Part shown: positions 23,527 to 33,396 of the stretch, piece by piece | How the letters are laid out: each line of letters starts with the position of its first letter | Position numbering within the stretch: position 1 is the first letter of the stretch | Assembly (NCBI GenBank): GCA_964518575.1 | Contig: CAZFGW010000014.1 | Location: 1-55,043, forward strand | DNA: 55,043 nucleotides | DNA from: MGBC163016 sp964518575 | Lineage (GTDB): Bacteria > Actinomycetota > Coriobacteriia > Coriobacteriales > Eggerthellaceae | Direction of reading: 5' to 3' | Notes under the pieces: model-generated | Database searches by the model: none | Told to the model about the DNA's origin: nothing | Seen by the model: the letters and a program-made list of their open reading frames with translations, nothing else | Translations under genes and position numbers: made by a program

Positions 23527-24854
23527 TTTGATGACAGCCTTTCCATCTCATCCAAAAAGCCCGGATAGCTTACTGATACACAATCGAAATCGAGAACGGT
23601 AACGGGGGTCGTGCCACACAGTCCCGCAAGCGCCCAGGTCATCGCCAACCGATGGTCTTTATGGGGATCAAACGTGGTATTGGCAGGAATGGTGAGCTCG
23701 GGGTTGCCTTCGACATACAAGTCGTCGCTTTCCTCCCATGCATCAATGCCGATGCAGCCGAGACCTTCGATGATAGCCTCCACCCGATCGCACTCTTTCG
23801 CGCGAAGCTCGCTCACCCCACGGAATACCGTAAGCCCCCGGGCATGCGCTGCCACAAAGGCAAGGACGGGCACTTCATCAAGAATGGACGCAAAGTGCTG
23901 ATGCGGAACCTCGCAGCCACGCAACGTGGGTGTATATGAAGCGCTGATCGTGCCGAGCGGCTCTTTGCCCTCAGCTCCTTTGCGCGTCTCTTCGATCGTA
24001 GCTCCCATGCGCTCGAGCGTACGGATGAAACCGATACGCGCGGGATTGAGCGAAACGTCCTTGACCGTGATCGAGCTTCCCGGCTTCAGGATGGCTGCCG
24101 CGCACAGAAACGCCGCCGAGGAAGGATCGCCCGGAACCTCGATGGTGCTTGCGGTTAGAATATGCGGTCCTGTGACCGATGCCATCCGCGTACCCGCTGT
24201 TGTTTCCACGCCGAATTCGGGCAGCATCAACTCAGTGTGATTACGCGAAGGGGTGGGCTCGTTCAAAACGGTCTTGCCATCGGCATAGACGCCAGCAATG
24301 AGAACAGCGGTTTTGAGCTGGGCAGATGCCATGGGCGCATCGTAGGTGATCGCTCGCAGCGAGCGCGTGCCAATCTCGGTGATGGGCAGATGGTCTGCCT
24401 CAGCGGGCTTGAACTGAACGCCCATCTTCATGAGCGGTGCGGTGTTGCGGCGCATGGGACGGCGCTTCAGGGATTCGTCACCCGTGATGGTAACTTCGAT
24501 ATCCCACGGCGCAAGCATACCCATCAAAAGGCGCGCCGTCGTTCCGGAATTTCCGCAGTCGATCGGCTTGTCCGGCGCGGTCGGTCCCTTCTTGCCCCAC
24601 CCGGTAATGGTGCCTTTGAGTGAACCATCTTTCGCGCTTTTCAGCGAGACCTTCGCCCCGAGCATCTCAATGGCGTTGATCGAGGAGAGTACATCTTGGG
24701 ATTGCAATACCCCGGAAAGCTTTGATGTTCCCTCTGCCATTGCGGAGAAGAGCACCGCCCGGTGGGATATCGACTTGTCTCCCGGAACGCGCGCAGAGCC
24801 TTTCAGCGGTCCTGTGAGCGGGGCGATAATCTTTGCATCATCTCGGTTGGACAT
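23523..24854 (-). CDS. aroA: 3-phosphoshikimate 1-carboxyvinyltransferase (EPSP synthase)
   Basis: This 443-residue enzyme joins shikimate 3-phosphate and PEP in the shikimate pathway. RVPGDKSISHRA near residue 20, GNSGTTARL, and KECDRVEA near the C-terminus are diagnostic. The start at 24854 follows GAAGGAG; the 17 extra upstream codons overlap tyrA and have no signal. It is directly behind tyrA, so aromatic amino acid genes are grouped. Confidence 0.96.
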   Translation of the reverse strand: MSNRDDAKIIAPLTGPLKGSARVPGDKSISHRAVLFSAMAEGTSKLSGVLQSQDVLSSINAIEMLGAKVSLKSAKDGSLKGTITGWGKKGPTAPDKPIDCGNSGTTARLLMGMLAPWDIEVTITGDESLKRRPMRRNTAPLMKMGVQFKPAEADHLPITEIGTRSLRAITYDAPMASAQLKTAVLIAGVYADGKTVLNEPTPSRNHTELMLPEFGVETTAGTRMASVTGPHILTASTIEVPGDPSSAAFLCAAAILKPGSSITVKDVSLNPARIGFIRTLERMGATIEETRKGAEGKEPLGTISASYTPTLRGCEVPHQHFASILDEVPVLAFVAAHARGLTVFRGVSELRAKECDRVEAIIEGLGCIGIDAWEESDDLYVEGNPELTIPANTTFDPHKDHRLAMTWALAGLCGTTPVTVLDFDCVSVSYPGFLDEMERLSSK

Positions 24855-24858
24855 AAGC

Positions 24859-26031
24859 TCACTCCTTCGGCTCGATCGGCCTGAATGAAACGGTATAGCC
24901 CGCATTGATCAACTGGTATGACAGCTGACCGATATCTCCCTCGTCAGTCAGTATCAAAGAAAGATACGCATTACCCTCGGAGATATGGTCGATCTCTATG
25001 GATTGTATATTGCAACCAACCGAGCTTGCAATAGTGGTGACTTCCGCGATAACGCCCGTGCGGTTGACCATGGGAATCCGCACCTCGAGGAGCTTGTCGC
25101 TGCCGGGTACCCACGCGGCGGGGAGCGCGTTGCGCGCCTTCGAGGAAATCTCGAGCAGCTGGGTGAATTGTTCGCGATCCTCCGCGTCGAGCGCTCTAAT
25201 GTACGAATCGAGGATCTCCGTCATTTCACCCAAGCCTTCTTTGAGCGCTTGGGCATTATCAAACGCGATGCCGCACCAGAGCTTCGACGAACCTGCAGCC
25301 ACACGCGTTGTATCTTTGAAACCGCCCGCCGCAAGCCTGAGCAGCGAGCGCCGCTCATCGGTGTGCTCACAGGCAAGACGCATAAGCGCGGACGCGACCA
25401 TGTGCGGAACGTGGCTCACGATGGCAACAGCGCGGTCATGATCCTCCCGCGGCAGCGAGATCACGCGTGCATCCATACCGTGGATGAGTTCATGGAGTTG
25501 CTGGAATTGATCGGGGTCAGTATTCTCGTTCGGGCAGAGAATCCAGTTCGTACCCTCGAACAAATCAGAGCGCGCACCATCGATGCCCGACTGTTCCGAG
25601 CCCGACATGGGATGACCGGGGATGTAGTTTTCTTTCAAGGTAAGCAGCTCATCAGCCGCCTGCAGGATATGTGCCTTGGTCGAGATAGTGTCGGTCACCA
25701 CGCCGGTGAATCCGCTTTTCGCGATCAGCGCGAAATACTCATCCACCCCTGAGACCGGTGTGGCAATGATAACGAGGTCAGCGCTCTCCTTTAAGAACGC
25801 TTCAAGAGACCCATCCGAGGGAAGGCAGGCTCGATCAACCCAACCGTGCTCCTCAGCAACGACGCACGTACGCGAATCGGTGTCCGCCCCGCAAATATAT
25901 ACCTGTGGATATGCTTTTTTCAGCGAAGCGGCGAGCGATGCGCCGATCAGCCCCAGACCGATGATAACGATATTTTGAAAGGGACTCTTCAGAGGGAGCT
26001 CCTTGTCATGACGGTCTTTATCGGCAACCAC
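24859..26031 (-). CDS. tyrA: Prephenate dehydrogenase with C-terminal ACT domain
   Basis: This protein of about 390 residues oxidatively decarboxylates prephenate toward tyrosine. It has an N-terminal NAD site GLGLIGASLA, GHPMSGSEQSG and the catalytic His in VSHVPHM. An ACT domain (about 310-385) probably gives tyrosine feedback control. GGAAGG lies directly against the ATG at 26037 but six bases before the GTG at 26031, so the GTG is the better start. Confidence 0.9.
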   Translation of the reverse strand: MVADKDRHDKELPLKSPFQNIVIIGLGLIGASLAASLKKAYPQVYICGADTDSRTCVVAEEHGWVDRACLPSDGSLEAFLKESADLVIIATPVSGVDEYFALIAKSGFTGVVTDTISTKAHILQAADELLTLKENYIPGHPMSGSEQSGIDGARSDLFEGTNWILCPNENTDPDQFQQLHELIHGMDARVISLPREDHDRAVAIVSHVPHMVASALMRLACEHTDERRSLLRLAAGGFKDTTRVAAGSSKLWCGIAFDNAQALKEGLGEMTEILDSYIRALDAEDREQFTQLLEISSKARNALPAAWVPGSDKLLEVRIPMVNRTGVIAEVTTIASSVGCNIQSIEIDHISEGNAYLSLILTDEGDIGQLSYQLINAGYTVSFRPIEPKE

Positions 26032-26094
26032 GATCATCCTTCCACGCTTGGGAAAACATACGTGCTCATTGTAAACATAAAGCGCGAAAAGATG

Positions 26095-26811
26095 TTACGA
26101 GGTGCGCTCGAGCGCCGCTATTTCTGACGAGCTGAGCTCTCGGTAGCACCCTTCATCCAAATCGCCCAACTCAAGACCGCCGATCGAAGCACGGTGCAAT
26201 GCCAAAACGGGATGACCGACCGCATCGAGCATCCTGCGCACCTGCCGTTTGCGCCCCTCGAAAATAGTCAGTTCGACCACACAGGGATCGGTCTGGGTCA
26301 AGCGCGCAATTGCAGGCGCGGTCATACCGTCATCGAGCTCAATACCCTCAGCAAGCGCCTTGAGTGCGGATGGGGACGGCGGCTCAGCAACACGTGCGAG
26401 ATAGCGCTTCGCCACATGGCTGCGCGGATGGATCAAGCGGTTGCCCCACTCTCCATCCGTTGTGAAGACAAGAAGCCCCGAGGTGTCCTTATCAAGACGC
26501 CCCACAGGAAAGAGCGACGGATACTCATCGCAGGGAACAAGCTCAGAAACACAGCGCGCACCATGATCGTCACTCATAGCGGTGATATAGCCGCACGGCT
26601 TATTCAGCATGATGGTCACTTGAGGCACCGCAATCGTAAGCGGTACGCCGTCAAGCGCGATGACGTCATGCTCGGGATCAGCCTTGCTTCCCAGCTGATC
26701 GACGCGGACGCCGTTTACGCTGACACGACCGTCACTGATGAGCTTCTCGGAAGAGCGCCGCGAAGCAACCCCTGCGCGTGCAAGAATCTTCTGAAGGCGT
26801 TGCTCACTCAT
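26095..26811 (-). CDS. rluB: rRNA pseudouridine synthase, RluB/RsuA family
   Basis: This 238-residue protein has an N-terminal S4 RNA-binding domain (QRLQKILARAGVASRR) and the pseudouridine synthase core with catalytic Asp in GRLDKDTSGLL. The start at 26811 overlaps the scpB stop; the longer upstream frame is a shadow of scpB. The scpA-scpB-rluB order is widespread, which favours RluB (23S rRNA) over RsuA. Confidence 0.92.
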   Translation of the reverse strand: MSEQRLQKILARAGVASRRSSEKLISDGRVSVNGVRVDQLGSKADPEHDVIALDGVPLTIAVPQVTIMLNKPCGYITAMSDDHGARCVSELVPCDEYPSLFPVGRLDKDTSGLLVFTTDGEWGNRLIHPRSHVAKRYLARVAEPPSPSALKALAEGIELDDGMTAPAIARLTQTDPCVVELTIFEGRKRQVRRMLDAVGHPVLALHRASIGGLELGDLDEGCYRELSSSEIAALERTS

Positions 26812-27646
26812 CGTCGAAATCGAATTCCAGGGCGTCAAGGTCGATCTTCTCGACCGCACCTGCTGCCTGAGCGAGCGCACTTTTGAACATCTGATCAAGG
26901 GCAGACGCCTCTGCTTCCTCATCAGTGCCGTCCTCATGAACGCTGCCCTTGACGAGATCATCCTTATCTTCGGCATCAGCGGACTCATCGGTTCCGTACA
27001 ACATTTGCTCGGCAAGATAGCGCGCCTGCTCGTCGGAGATCTCGATAGTATCACGGGTGGCTGAAAGGCGTTCAGAAATGAGCGCGCGCGTTTGCTCATC
27101 CGGTGCGAACTGTTCGATATCCGTCAGGTCGGAGATGGAAGTCAGCCCGAATTTCTCGAGGAAGGTCAGCGTTGTGCCATAGAGCATCGGATTTCCCGGC
27201 GCATCCGCCGTGCCCAGCTCGCGCACGAGCCCTTTTTCGACGAGAGAATGGATAGAGCTATCGGAATTGACGCCGCGGATGGAAGCGACACCCTGACGTG
27301 TTATGGGCTGCCCATACGCGATGATTGCAAGCGTTTCCATGGCGGCGGCTGAGAGCTTGCGCGTATCCCAGGAAAGCACGTACGCTTCGACAATGTCGTG
27401 GTAGCGCGGGTGCGTGAACAAACGCCAGCCACCCGCAACCGCGCGCAACTGGATCCCGCGGTTCTCTTCTTCCCACTGCGCTGCAATCTCTTCAAGCGTT
27501 TGTTCGACCGACTTCACATCCGCCTCAAGCACCTCGGCGATCGCAAGGGAGCTCAGCGGCTCATCGGTCACAAACAGAAGCGCTTCGATGGCGCCTGCAA
27601 GATAGTGCTCATCCATGGTTTCTTCCCTATCCATCACCACGATCAT
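26804..27646 (-). CDS. scpB: Segregation and condensation protein B
   Basis: This 280-residue protein is the winged-helix partner of ScpA and Smc in chromosome condensation. The EALLFVTDEPLS start, two wHTH domains and TLAIIAYGQPITR are typical. The C-terminal 90 residues are highly acidic and exceed the usual length of about 200. The first ATG overlaps the scpA stop (ATGA); a downstream ATG at 27616, with GGGAAG before it, is an alternative. Confidence 0.92.
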   Translation of the reverse strand: MIVVMDREETMDEHYLAGAIEALLFVTDEPLSSLAIAEVLEADVKSVEQTLEEIAAQWEEENRGIQLRAVAGGWRLFTHPRYHDIVEAYVLSWDTRKLSAAAMETLAIIAYGQPITRQGVASIRGVNSDSSIHSLVEKGLVRELGTADAPGNPMLYGTTLTFLEKFGLTSISDLTDIEQFAPDEQTRALISERLSATRDTIEISDEQARYLAEQMLYGTDESADAEDKDDLVKGSVHEDGTDEEAEASALDQMFKSALAQAAGAVEKIDLDALEFDFDDE

Positions 27647-28425
27647 CCAACCTCATCAAGTTCGCCATCTTCCAAGAACAATGCGCCCGAGCCTTCGATA
27701 TAAGTGATATCGATATCCCCAAACGATACGGGCTGCTCGAGCCGCACCATCTGACGTTTATACAATTCGAGAATAGCCAAAAACGACACCACGATACGCT
27801 CGGGAGGGTCGTCCGCAGTGCAAAGCTCGCTGAAACGAAGGCGTTTCTTGGTGACGATCTGCGCGTGGATGGAACGCACGAACGTTTCCACGGGGATCGG
27901 CTTGGCGGCAATATGCTCCGACTCCAAAAGGAATTGCTCGCGGCGTGCCAGTGCTGTTGCTGCGATCATGCCCAGATCGTCGAGTGTGACACCTTTTAGA
28001 AAATCGGGCATCTTCGCAAGGAAGATTGCATCCGGTCCGAACGGACGGGCATGCACCCGCCCTTCAGCAAGAAAACGCCCGTAGAGTTCCTCGGATGCAT
28101 TCTTGAACTTCTTGTATTCAACGAGCTTGTCCACAAGGAGCTCTTTGGCATCACGAAATTCCAGATTTGCGATATCTTCGAGGGTCGGCTCGGCGGGCTT
28201 TGGCATGAGCGCCTGCGCCTTAAGCTCAAGAAGCGTTGCTGCCACCAAAAGGAAATCGGAAGCAATGTTCAGGTCGAGCTTTTCCATGCGCGATATCTCG
28301 GCAAGATATTGGTCGGTGATCTCGCAGATGGAGATGGCACCAATGTCGACCTTCTTGCGGCTCACTAAATAGAGAAGAAGATCGAACGGACCCTCGAAAC
28401 TGTCGATTTTTACGGTGTATGCCAT
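27643..28425 (-). CDS. scpA: Segregation and condensation protein A
   Basis: This 260-residue kleisin bridges the Smc heads. FEGPFDLLLYLV near the start and the C-terminal RFSELCT...VVSFLAILELYK segment are diagnostic. It couples to scpB by an ATGA overlap. The M50 protease gene lies 24 bp upstream. Confidence 0.95.
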   Translation of the reverse strand: MAYTVKIDSFEGPFDLLLYLVSRKKVDIGAISICEITDQYLAEISRMEKLDLNIASDFLLVAATLLELKAQALMPKPAEPTLEDIANLEFRDAKELLVDKLVEYKKFKNASEELYGRFLAEGRVHARPFGPDAIFLAKMPDFLKGVTLDDLGMIAATALARREQFLLESEHIAAKPIPVETFVRSIHAQIVTKKRLRFSELCTADDPPERIVVSFLAILELYKRQMVRLEQPVSFGDIDITYIEGSGALFLEDGELDEVG

Positions 28426-28449
28426 GTGTCTTTTGAACTCCGCGGGTGC

Positions 28450-29130
28450 TTACGCGATCTTGAACGGGAAAAGCGCGTTACCGAGGTTGCCTGCCGTCAC
28501 GTCCAGATACCACGCGAAGGGGTTGAAGCCAATAAGATACGGCAGTGCGATCACGCAGAGCATGAAGATAGGGAAAGCGTATTGCTGGATTGAATACCAC
28601 TTCGGCAAGAGCCGTGGCGGGATCACCAGCGCGATGATGGATGAACCGTCCAGCGGTGGGATCGGGATCAAATTGAAGAACATCAAATAGAGATTGATAA
28701 GGCAGAACATCGGCAGGAACATCATATAGAAATAGTAGCCGATGCTCGTTGATATGAGCGACGGTGCCTCTGGGTAGAGAATCCACGCGAGCGCTGCGGC
28801 AATGAGCGCCATGATGAGGTTCGCGCACGGTCCTGCAAGACCGGTGATGCAATCGCCCTTGCGGGGATCCTTGAAGTAGCTCGGATTGTACGGCACGGGC
28901 TTGGCGTAGCCGAAGATGGGAAAGTGAGCAAGCATCAATAAAAGCGGAAGAATGATGGTTCCGAATGGATCGATGTGATGAAGCGGGTTTAAGGAAAGCC
29001 TGCCCGCCCGCTTTGCCGTAGGGTCTCCCAACTTGTATGCAGCGAGTCCATGGGCGAATTCGTGGATCACCAATGCGGGGACGAAGCACAGGATGGACAC
29101 GATGTAATACGCTATGACATCAGCGTTCAT
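28450..29130 (-). CDS. Site-2 protease family zinc metalloprotease (M50)
   Basis: This 226-residue integral membrane protein has the HEFAHG zinc motif in its first hydrophobic segment and the third zinc ligand in FNLIPIPPLDGS. It lacks a PDZ or CBS domain, so it belongs to the small intramembrane protease group often found beside scpA. The substrate is unknown. GAGCGAGG precedes the ATG. Confidence 0.9.
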   Translation of the reverse strand: MNADVIAYYIVSILCFVPALVIHEFAHGLAAYKLGDPTAKRAGRLSLNPLHHIDPFGTIILPLLLMLAHFPIFGYAKPVPYNPSYFKDPRKGDCITGLAGPCANLIMALIAAALAWILYPEAPSLISTSIGYYFYMMFLPMFCLINLYLMFFNLIPIPPLDGSSIIALVIPPRLLPKWYSIQQYAFPIFMLCVIALPYLIGFNPFAWYLDVTAGNLGNALFPFKIA

Positions 29131-29176
29131 AGGACCTCGCTCCGAAAATCATATGCGAAACCGCCGCCTGAAACCA

Positions 29177-31246
29177 TCAGTTGAACTTCTCCCATTCCCG
29201 TTCGAGCTCTTCATTCAAGCGAAGCCACTCTTCCTCGGATTCTTTGAGCCGAGTAGTCAAGATACCATGTTCTTTGATGATATCCGTTGCGATGTCCTCT
29301 TTCATGTAAAAATCGGGATCGCTCATCAGGGTGAGGATCTCTTCAAGACGAGTGGTGTCATGCTCCATCATCGTATCGAGCACCTCGATCTTGTGCCTGA
29401 TCTCTTTCGTGGCTGAGTTTCGCTTGTTGCGCGCCTCTGCCTCCGCGCGCTTCTGTTCCTTTGTTTTCGGCGCGCTTCCCCGCGTGCTTGTGCCCGTCCG
29501 ATGGGATATGCGCTGTATGTTCGGCGCAGATGCGCTTCCTTTATCCGATGGAGCGTTCTTGTCCGCGGCGCCCTTTTGTTTTAAGCCGGAACTTGTCGTG
29601 CCGGTTTCTGATACGGATGCAGTAAGCGCGTCGGATGCATCGCCGTTTTCCTCAGCTGATTTGAACAGGTAATAGTCATAGTCCCCTGCATAATCGGTGA
29701 TAGTACCGTCATGAACGCAGATGATTCTGTTCGCGATACTCTTGATCAGGTGCCGATCGTGGGTGATCAAAAGGATGGTGCCCTCGAATTGCTTGAGCGC
29801 TTGCTCCAGGATATCAGCACTCGAGATATCGAGGTGGTTCGTGGGTTCGTCGAGACAGAGCAGCGGACTTGGGGCAACAAGCATCTTTGCGAGCGCAAGC
29901 CGGCTCTTCTCCCCGCCGGAGAGAACCGATACGCGTTTGTCGACGTCATCACCTTTAAACAGAAATGCGCCCAATAAGGATCTGACCTGCGAGATCGACC
30001 ATCCCGGTGCCGCATGGTCAAGTTCCTCGAACACGGTGTTTGACTGCCCGAGCCCCTCGAGTTGATGCTGCGCATAGTATGTAAGCTCAACGTGCGCGCC
30101 GTATTCAATGGTTCCCGCATCCGGCGCGAGGACGCCCGCGATCATTTTCAGAAGTGTTGACTTGCCCGCACCGTTCGGTCCCACGAGCGCCACTTTATCG
30201 CCCCGATACAAGGATAGATCGATGCCGTTGTAGACCACTTTATCGCCATAGCTTTTGCAAAGCCCCCGTGCGCGCACCACCTCATCGCCCGTTCGCGGCG
30301 GTTGCGTGAAGTTGAAATGGATGGATGGCTTCTCATCGGGAACGACAACGAGCTCGCTTTTGAGCCGCTCGAGCTTCTGGAGCCGGTCCTGAGCTTGCTT
30401 CGCTTTGGTCGCTTTGTAACGGAACCGCTCAACGAACGCCTCGAGCTTCTCCATCTGCGCCAGCTGGGCAGCGCGCTTTTCCTTCAGCTGCTCGATCCAT
30501 TGCGCCCGCTGCTTCAAATACGATGAGTAATTGCCCTTGTACACGATGACTTCGCCCTGCGCTATTTCGGCAACGCGATCCACCATGTTATCCATGAACG
30601 CGCGGTCGTGACTGACCACGATAACCGCTCCTTCATAGGAGCGCAAGAAGCCCTCAAGCCAGGTCACGGATTCAAGATCGAGATGATTGGTGGGCTCATC
30701 AAGGAGGAGTACTTCGGGATTTCTCACGAGCAATTTCGCAAGCGCGATGCGCATTTGCCATCCTCCGGAGAAGTCGCTCGTCAGCCGTGTCAGATCCTCT
30801 TCTTTGAAACCGATACCAAAAAGGACGCTTTGCACTTTTGCTTCGAGCTGATAGCCGCCAAGCATCTCATATTCATCGCGCAGCCGCCCCAAGGCAGCGA
30901 GCTCTTCTGCGCTCGGCGATGATCCCAGCCCCTCTTCGAGGGCAGTGAGCTTTTGTTCGAGGCGCAGGATCTCCACCTGAGAGGAAATGACCTCTTCGAA
31001 GATCGGGCGCTCGCCCATCTCGATCGCTTCTTGTTCAAGATAGCCGATGCGCGCGCCTTTCGCCAAAACGACATCGCCCTCATCAGCACTCTCCTGACCG
31101 GATATGATGCGCAAAAGCGTCGTTTTACCCGCACCGTTCGGTCCCACGAGCGCAAGACGATCATGCTCGCCTAGACGCAGCGATACATCGGAGAACAACT
31201 GCCGTCCTCCGTATGATTTTCCGATCTTCTCTAATTGCAGTATCAC
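29177..31246 (-). CDS. ABC-F family ATPase
   Basis: This 689-residue protein has two ATPase domains (both with GPNGAGK and LSGGEKSR or FSGGWQMR signatures), an interdomain linker of about 80 residues rich in Lys/Arg/Gln, and a C-terminal coiled-coil tail (about 610-689) as in Uup. There are no membrane segments, so it is a translation-associated ATPase and not a transporter. The start is GTG with a poor ribosome-binding site. A Ser/Thr-rich low-complexity stretch (about 525-600) separates the second ATPase domain from the tail. Confidence 0.9.
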   Translation of the reverse strand: MILQLEKIGKSYGGRQLFSDVSLRLGEHDRLALVGPNGAGKTTLLRIISGQESADEGDVVLAKGARIGYLEQEAIEMGERPIFEEVISSQVEILRLEQKLTALEEGLGSSPSAEELAALGRLRDEYEMLGGYQLEAKVQSVLFGIGFKEEDLTRLTSDFSGGWQMRIALAKLLVRNPEVLLLDEPTNHLDLESVTWLEGFLRSYEGAVIVVSHDRAFMDNMVDRVAEIAQGEVIVYKGNYSSYLKQRAQWIEQLKEKRAAQLAQMEKLEAFVERFRYKATKAKQAQDRLQKLERLKSELVVVPDEKPSIHFNFTQPPRTGDEVVRARGLCKSYGDKVVYNGIDLSLYRGDKVALVGPNGAGKSTLLKMIAGVLAPDAGTIEYGAHVELTYYAQHQLEGLGQSNTVFEELDHAAPGWSISQVRSLLGAFLFKGDDVDKRVSVLSGGEKSRLALAKMLVAPSPLLCLDEPTNHLDISSADILEQALKQFEGTILLITHDRHLIKSIANRIICVHDGTITDYAGDYDYYLFKSAEENGDASDALTASVSETGTTSSGLKQKGAADKNAPSDKGSASAPNIQRISHRTGTSTRGSAPKTKEQKRAEAEARNKRNSATKEIRHKIEVLDTMMEHDTTRLEEILTLMSDPDFYMKEDIATDIIKEHGILTTRLKESEEEWLRLNEELEREWEKFN

Positions 31247-31440
31247 CTGAACAAAACCATCTTCTTGATTGTGAACAACGTAGCTGGATATTTTATCGCT
31301 AATCTGCCCGCTTGTTCAAAATGCCTGGGCATCCGTGCGAGAGAGCGCATGCATATTCAAAAAGAAGATGGATGCAATACCACGCTGGCTGCACCAATAC
31401 AGGTACAGCCAGTGATTGAACGCTTGCTATGCTCGTGAGC

Positions 31441-31464
31441 AGAACCTCTGACATGGTTCTTTTG
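31441..31464 (+). promoter_or_regulatory. Short hairpin in the leader of the 60-aa ORF
   Basis: AGAACC / GGTTCT with an 8-base loop followed by TTTT, 33 bp before the ORF start. It could be a weak terminator or attenuator. Confidence 0.3.
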
Positions 31465-31496
31465 GTCAGACACACAGCGAAAACGAAGGAGCGACC

Positions 31497-31679
31497 ATGT
31501 TTCCTGCACACCTGAGCATCATCCAGTTCAAAAGCATCCTTGATGAGTCAGCAAACGACATCAAACATACCCTTGCCATGAGCGATTTGAACCACGTTGT
31601 CCGCTCGCATCGGATTGCCGCAACGCTTGCGAGCACCATAACACGTCTTCACAGCACCGCGGCGGACGAGCAGGCTTAG
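31497..31679 (+). CDS. Small protein of unknown function (60 aa)
   Basis: A polar, mostly helical 60-residue ORF with a good start signal, AAGGAGCGACC before the ATG. It has no recognised domain. Its stop codon (31677-31679) overlaps the stop of the convergent PII gene, so the two transcripts are complementary at their 3' ends. The 250 bp upstream, between it and the ABC-F gene, hold no other supported feature except small hairpins. Confidence 0.45.
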   Translation: MFPAHLSIIQFKSILDESANDIKHTLAMSDLNHVVRSHRIAATLASTITRLHSTAADEQA

Positions 31680-32014
31680 ATGGCAAGATCGCCGCGCTCG
31701 CCTGTTCGGATGCGGATGATCTGTTCGATGGGGCTGATGAAAATCTTTCCATCCCCCACTTCGCCCGTTCGCGCTGAAGAGATCAGGGTATCGACCACCG
31801 TGTCCACTTCACTATCATCCACAACGATCTCAAATCTAATCTTGGGCACCATGTTCAGAAGGACTTCCGTTCCACGGTAGTATTCCTTCCACCCATGCTG
31901 ATTGCCGCATCCGCTTACCTGGCTGATCGTCATTCCACTCACCGGTATTGCGAAGAGCGCCTCTTTCACGCTTTCCAGCTTCTCCGGCCTCACGATTGCA
32001 ACTATACGCTTCAT
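31676..32014 (-). CDS. glnK: Nitrogen regulatory PII protein (GlnK/GlnB)
   Basis: This 112-residue trimeric signal protein senses ATP/ADP and 2-oxoglutarate and normally plugs AmtB. MKRIVAIVRPEKL, Gln39 in the T-loop base and the C-terminal GKIFI...RIRTGE are conserved. The T-loop reads EYYRGTEV, so position 51 is Val: the Tyr51 used for uridylylation or adenylylation is missing. AAAGAGG lies before the ATG, 25 bp after amtB. Confidence 0.93.
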   Translation of the reverse strand: MKRIVAIVRPEKLESVKEALFAIPVSGMTISQVSGCGNQHGWKEYYRGTEVLLNMVPKIRFEIVVDDSEVDTVVDTLISSARTGEVGDGKIFISPIEQIIRIRTGERGDLAI

Positions 32015-32039
32015 TGAGCTACCTCTTTCCTGATCAAGA

Positions 32040-33311
32040 CTAATCAAGCCCGCTGAATGCCGGATAGGCTGACTCGCCGTGTTCCGCAACATCAAGACCC
32101 TGTGCTTCCGCTTCAGGGCTCACGCGCAGACTTCCCTTGAAGCATGCCTTAATGATGAGTCCCAAGATGATATCAGCAACCGCCACGAACGCGATGGTGA
32201 CAAGAATACCGAGGATCTGTGCGCCTAAAAGCCCGAAGTCTCCCGTATAGATGAGACCGCCCTGGCTCGTCCACGACAGCTCGGGGACGCAGAAGATGCC
32301 GGTCAGGATACCGCCGACGATACCGCCGACGCAGTGGCATCCGAAGGCGTCGAGTGCGTCATCATATCCGATGCGCTTTTTCAAATGCGAAATGGCGTAG
32401 TAGCAAATGGGCGATACGATGATTCCCATGATAACCGCCGCCCAAGGCTCAACGAATCCTGCCGCTGGCGTGATAACGACAAGCCCTGCAACCAGACCGG
32501 TGCACGCACCGATGAGCGTCGGTTTTTTCACCAAGATCCGCTCAACCACCATCCAGGAGATGATCGCAGCACCGCTCGCACACACGGTATTAACAAGCGC
32601 GAGCGCTGCAATGCCATCGGGAGCGAATGCGCTTCCGGCGTTGAATCCAAACCAGCCAAACCAAAGCAGTGCCGCTCCAAGTGCGACAAAGGGTGCATTA
32701 TGAGGACGATACCCCATCACTTCGAACCCTTTGCGCTTGCCCACAAGCACCGCCAAAATGAGCGCCGTGAGACCACTGGAGATATGGACAACATCGCCGC
32801 CTGCGAAGTCAAGCGCACCGATGATGCCGCCGATGAGCGAGCCGTCCCCGCCCCACACCATATGGGCGAGCGGCGGATAGATAACGATCGTCCATATCAG
32901 CAGAAACGCAACGAGCGCACCGAATTTCATACGCCCCGCAACGCCACCCGTGATGATGGCAGTCGTTATCATGCAAAATGCCATTTGGAATACCACATCC
33001 ACAAACGACGGATACGTAACCTCGGGATCGACCGCGGCGCTCTCAAGGATCATATCGGTCGTATTCGAGAATAAGAACAGCTGATCAAGCCCTCCGAAGA
33101 CGGGATTTTCACCATCCCCACCGTAAGCGAACGACCATCCGCAGATCATCCATGTGAGCGCTACGATGCCGATCACCGCGACGACCATGATCATCGTATT
33201 TCCAACATTCTTGCGACGTGAAAGCCCTCCGTAGAAAAAAGCCAAGCCCGGCGTCATCAGCAGCACGAGCATTGAGCTCACCAGCATGAACGCGCTTGTT
33301 CCCGCTTCCAT
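32040..33311 (-). CDS. amtB: Ammonium transporter
   Basis: This 423-residue membrane protein has about 11 transmembrane segments. The twin pore histidines appear in GDVVHISSG and in FGCHCVGG. ATG at 33311 follows AAAGGGGAG; upstream in-frame codons overlap the promoter region. It forms the usual amtB-glnK pair. A perfect 14-bp palindrome lies 86 bp upstream and may be a nitrogen-control operator. Confidence 0.95.
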   Translation of the reverse strand: MEAGTSAFMLVSSMLVLLMTPGLAFFYGGLSRRKNVGNTMIMVVAVIGIVALTWMICGWSFAYGGDGENPVFGGLDQLFLFSNTTDMILESAAVDPEVTYPSFVDVVFQMAFCMITTAIITGGVAGRMKFGALVAFLLIWTIVIYPPLAHMVWGGDGSLIGGIIGALDFAGGDVVHISSGLTALILAVLVGKRKGFEVMGYRPHNAPFVALGAALLWFGWFGFNAGSAFAPDGIAALALVNTVCASGAAIISWMVVERILVKKPTLIGACTGLVAGLVVITPAAGFVEPWAAVIMGIIVSPICYYAISHLKKRIGYDDALDAFGCHCVGGIVGGILTGIFCVPELSWTSQGGLIYTGDFGLLGAQILGILVTIAFVAVADIILGLIIKACFKGSLRVSPEAEAQGLDVAEHGESAYPAFSGLD

Positions 33312-33396
33312 ATTCTCCCCTTTCGTACCATTCGTTCTGTGCTTTTCGGTCTCTTTGATGCTCTCATAGATGACGCACGGAATCGGAGGGGTCACG

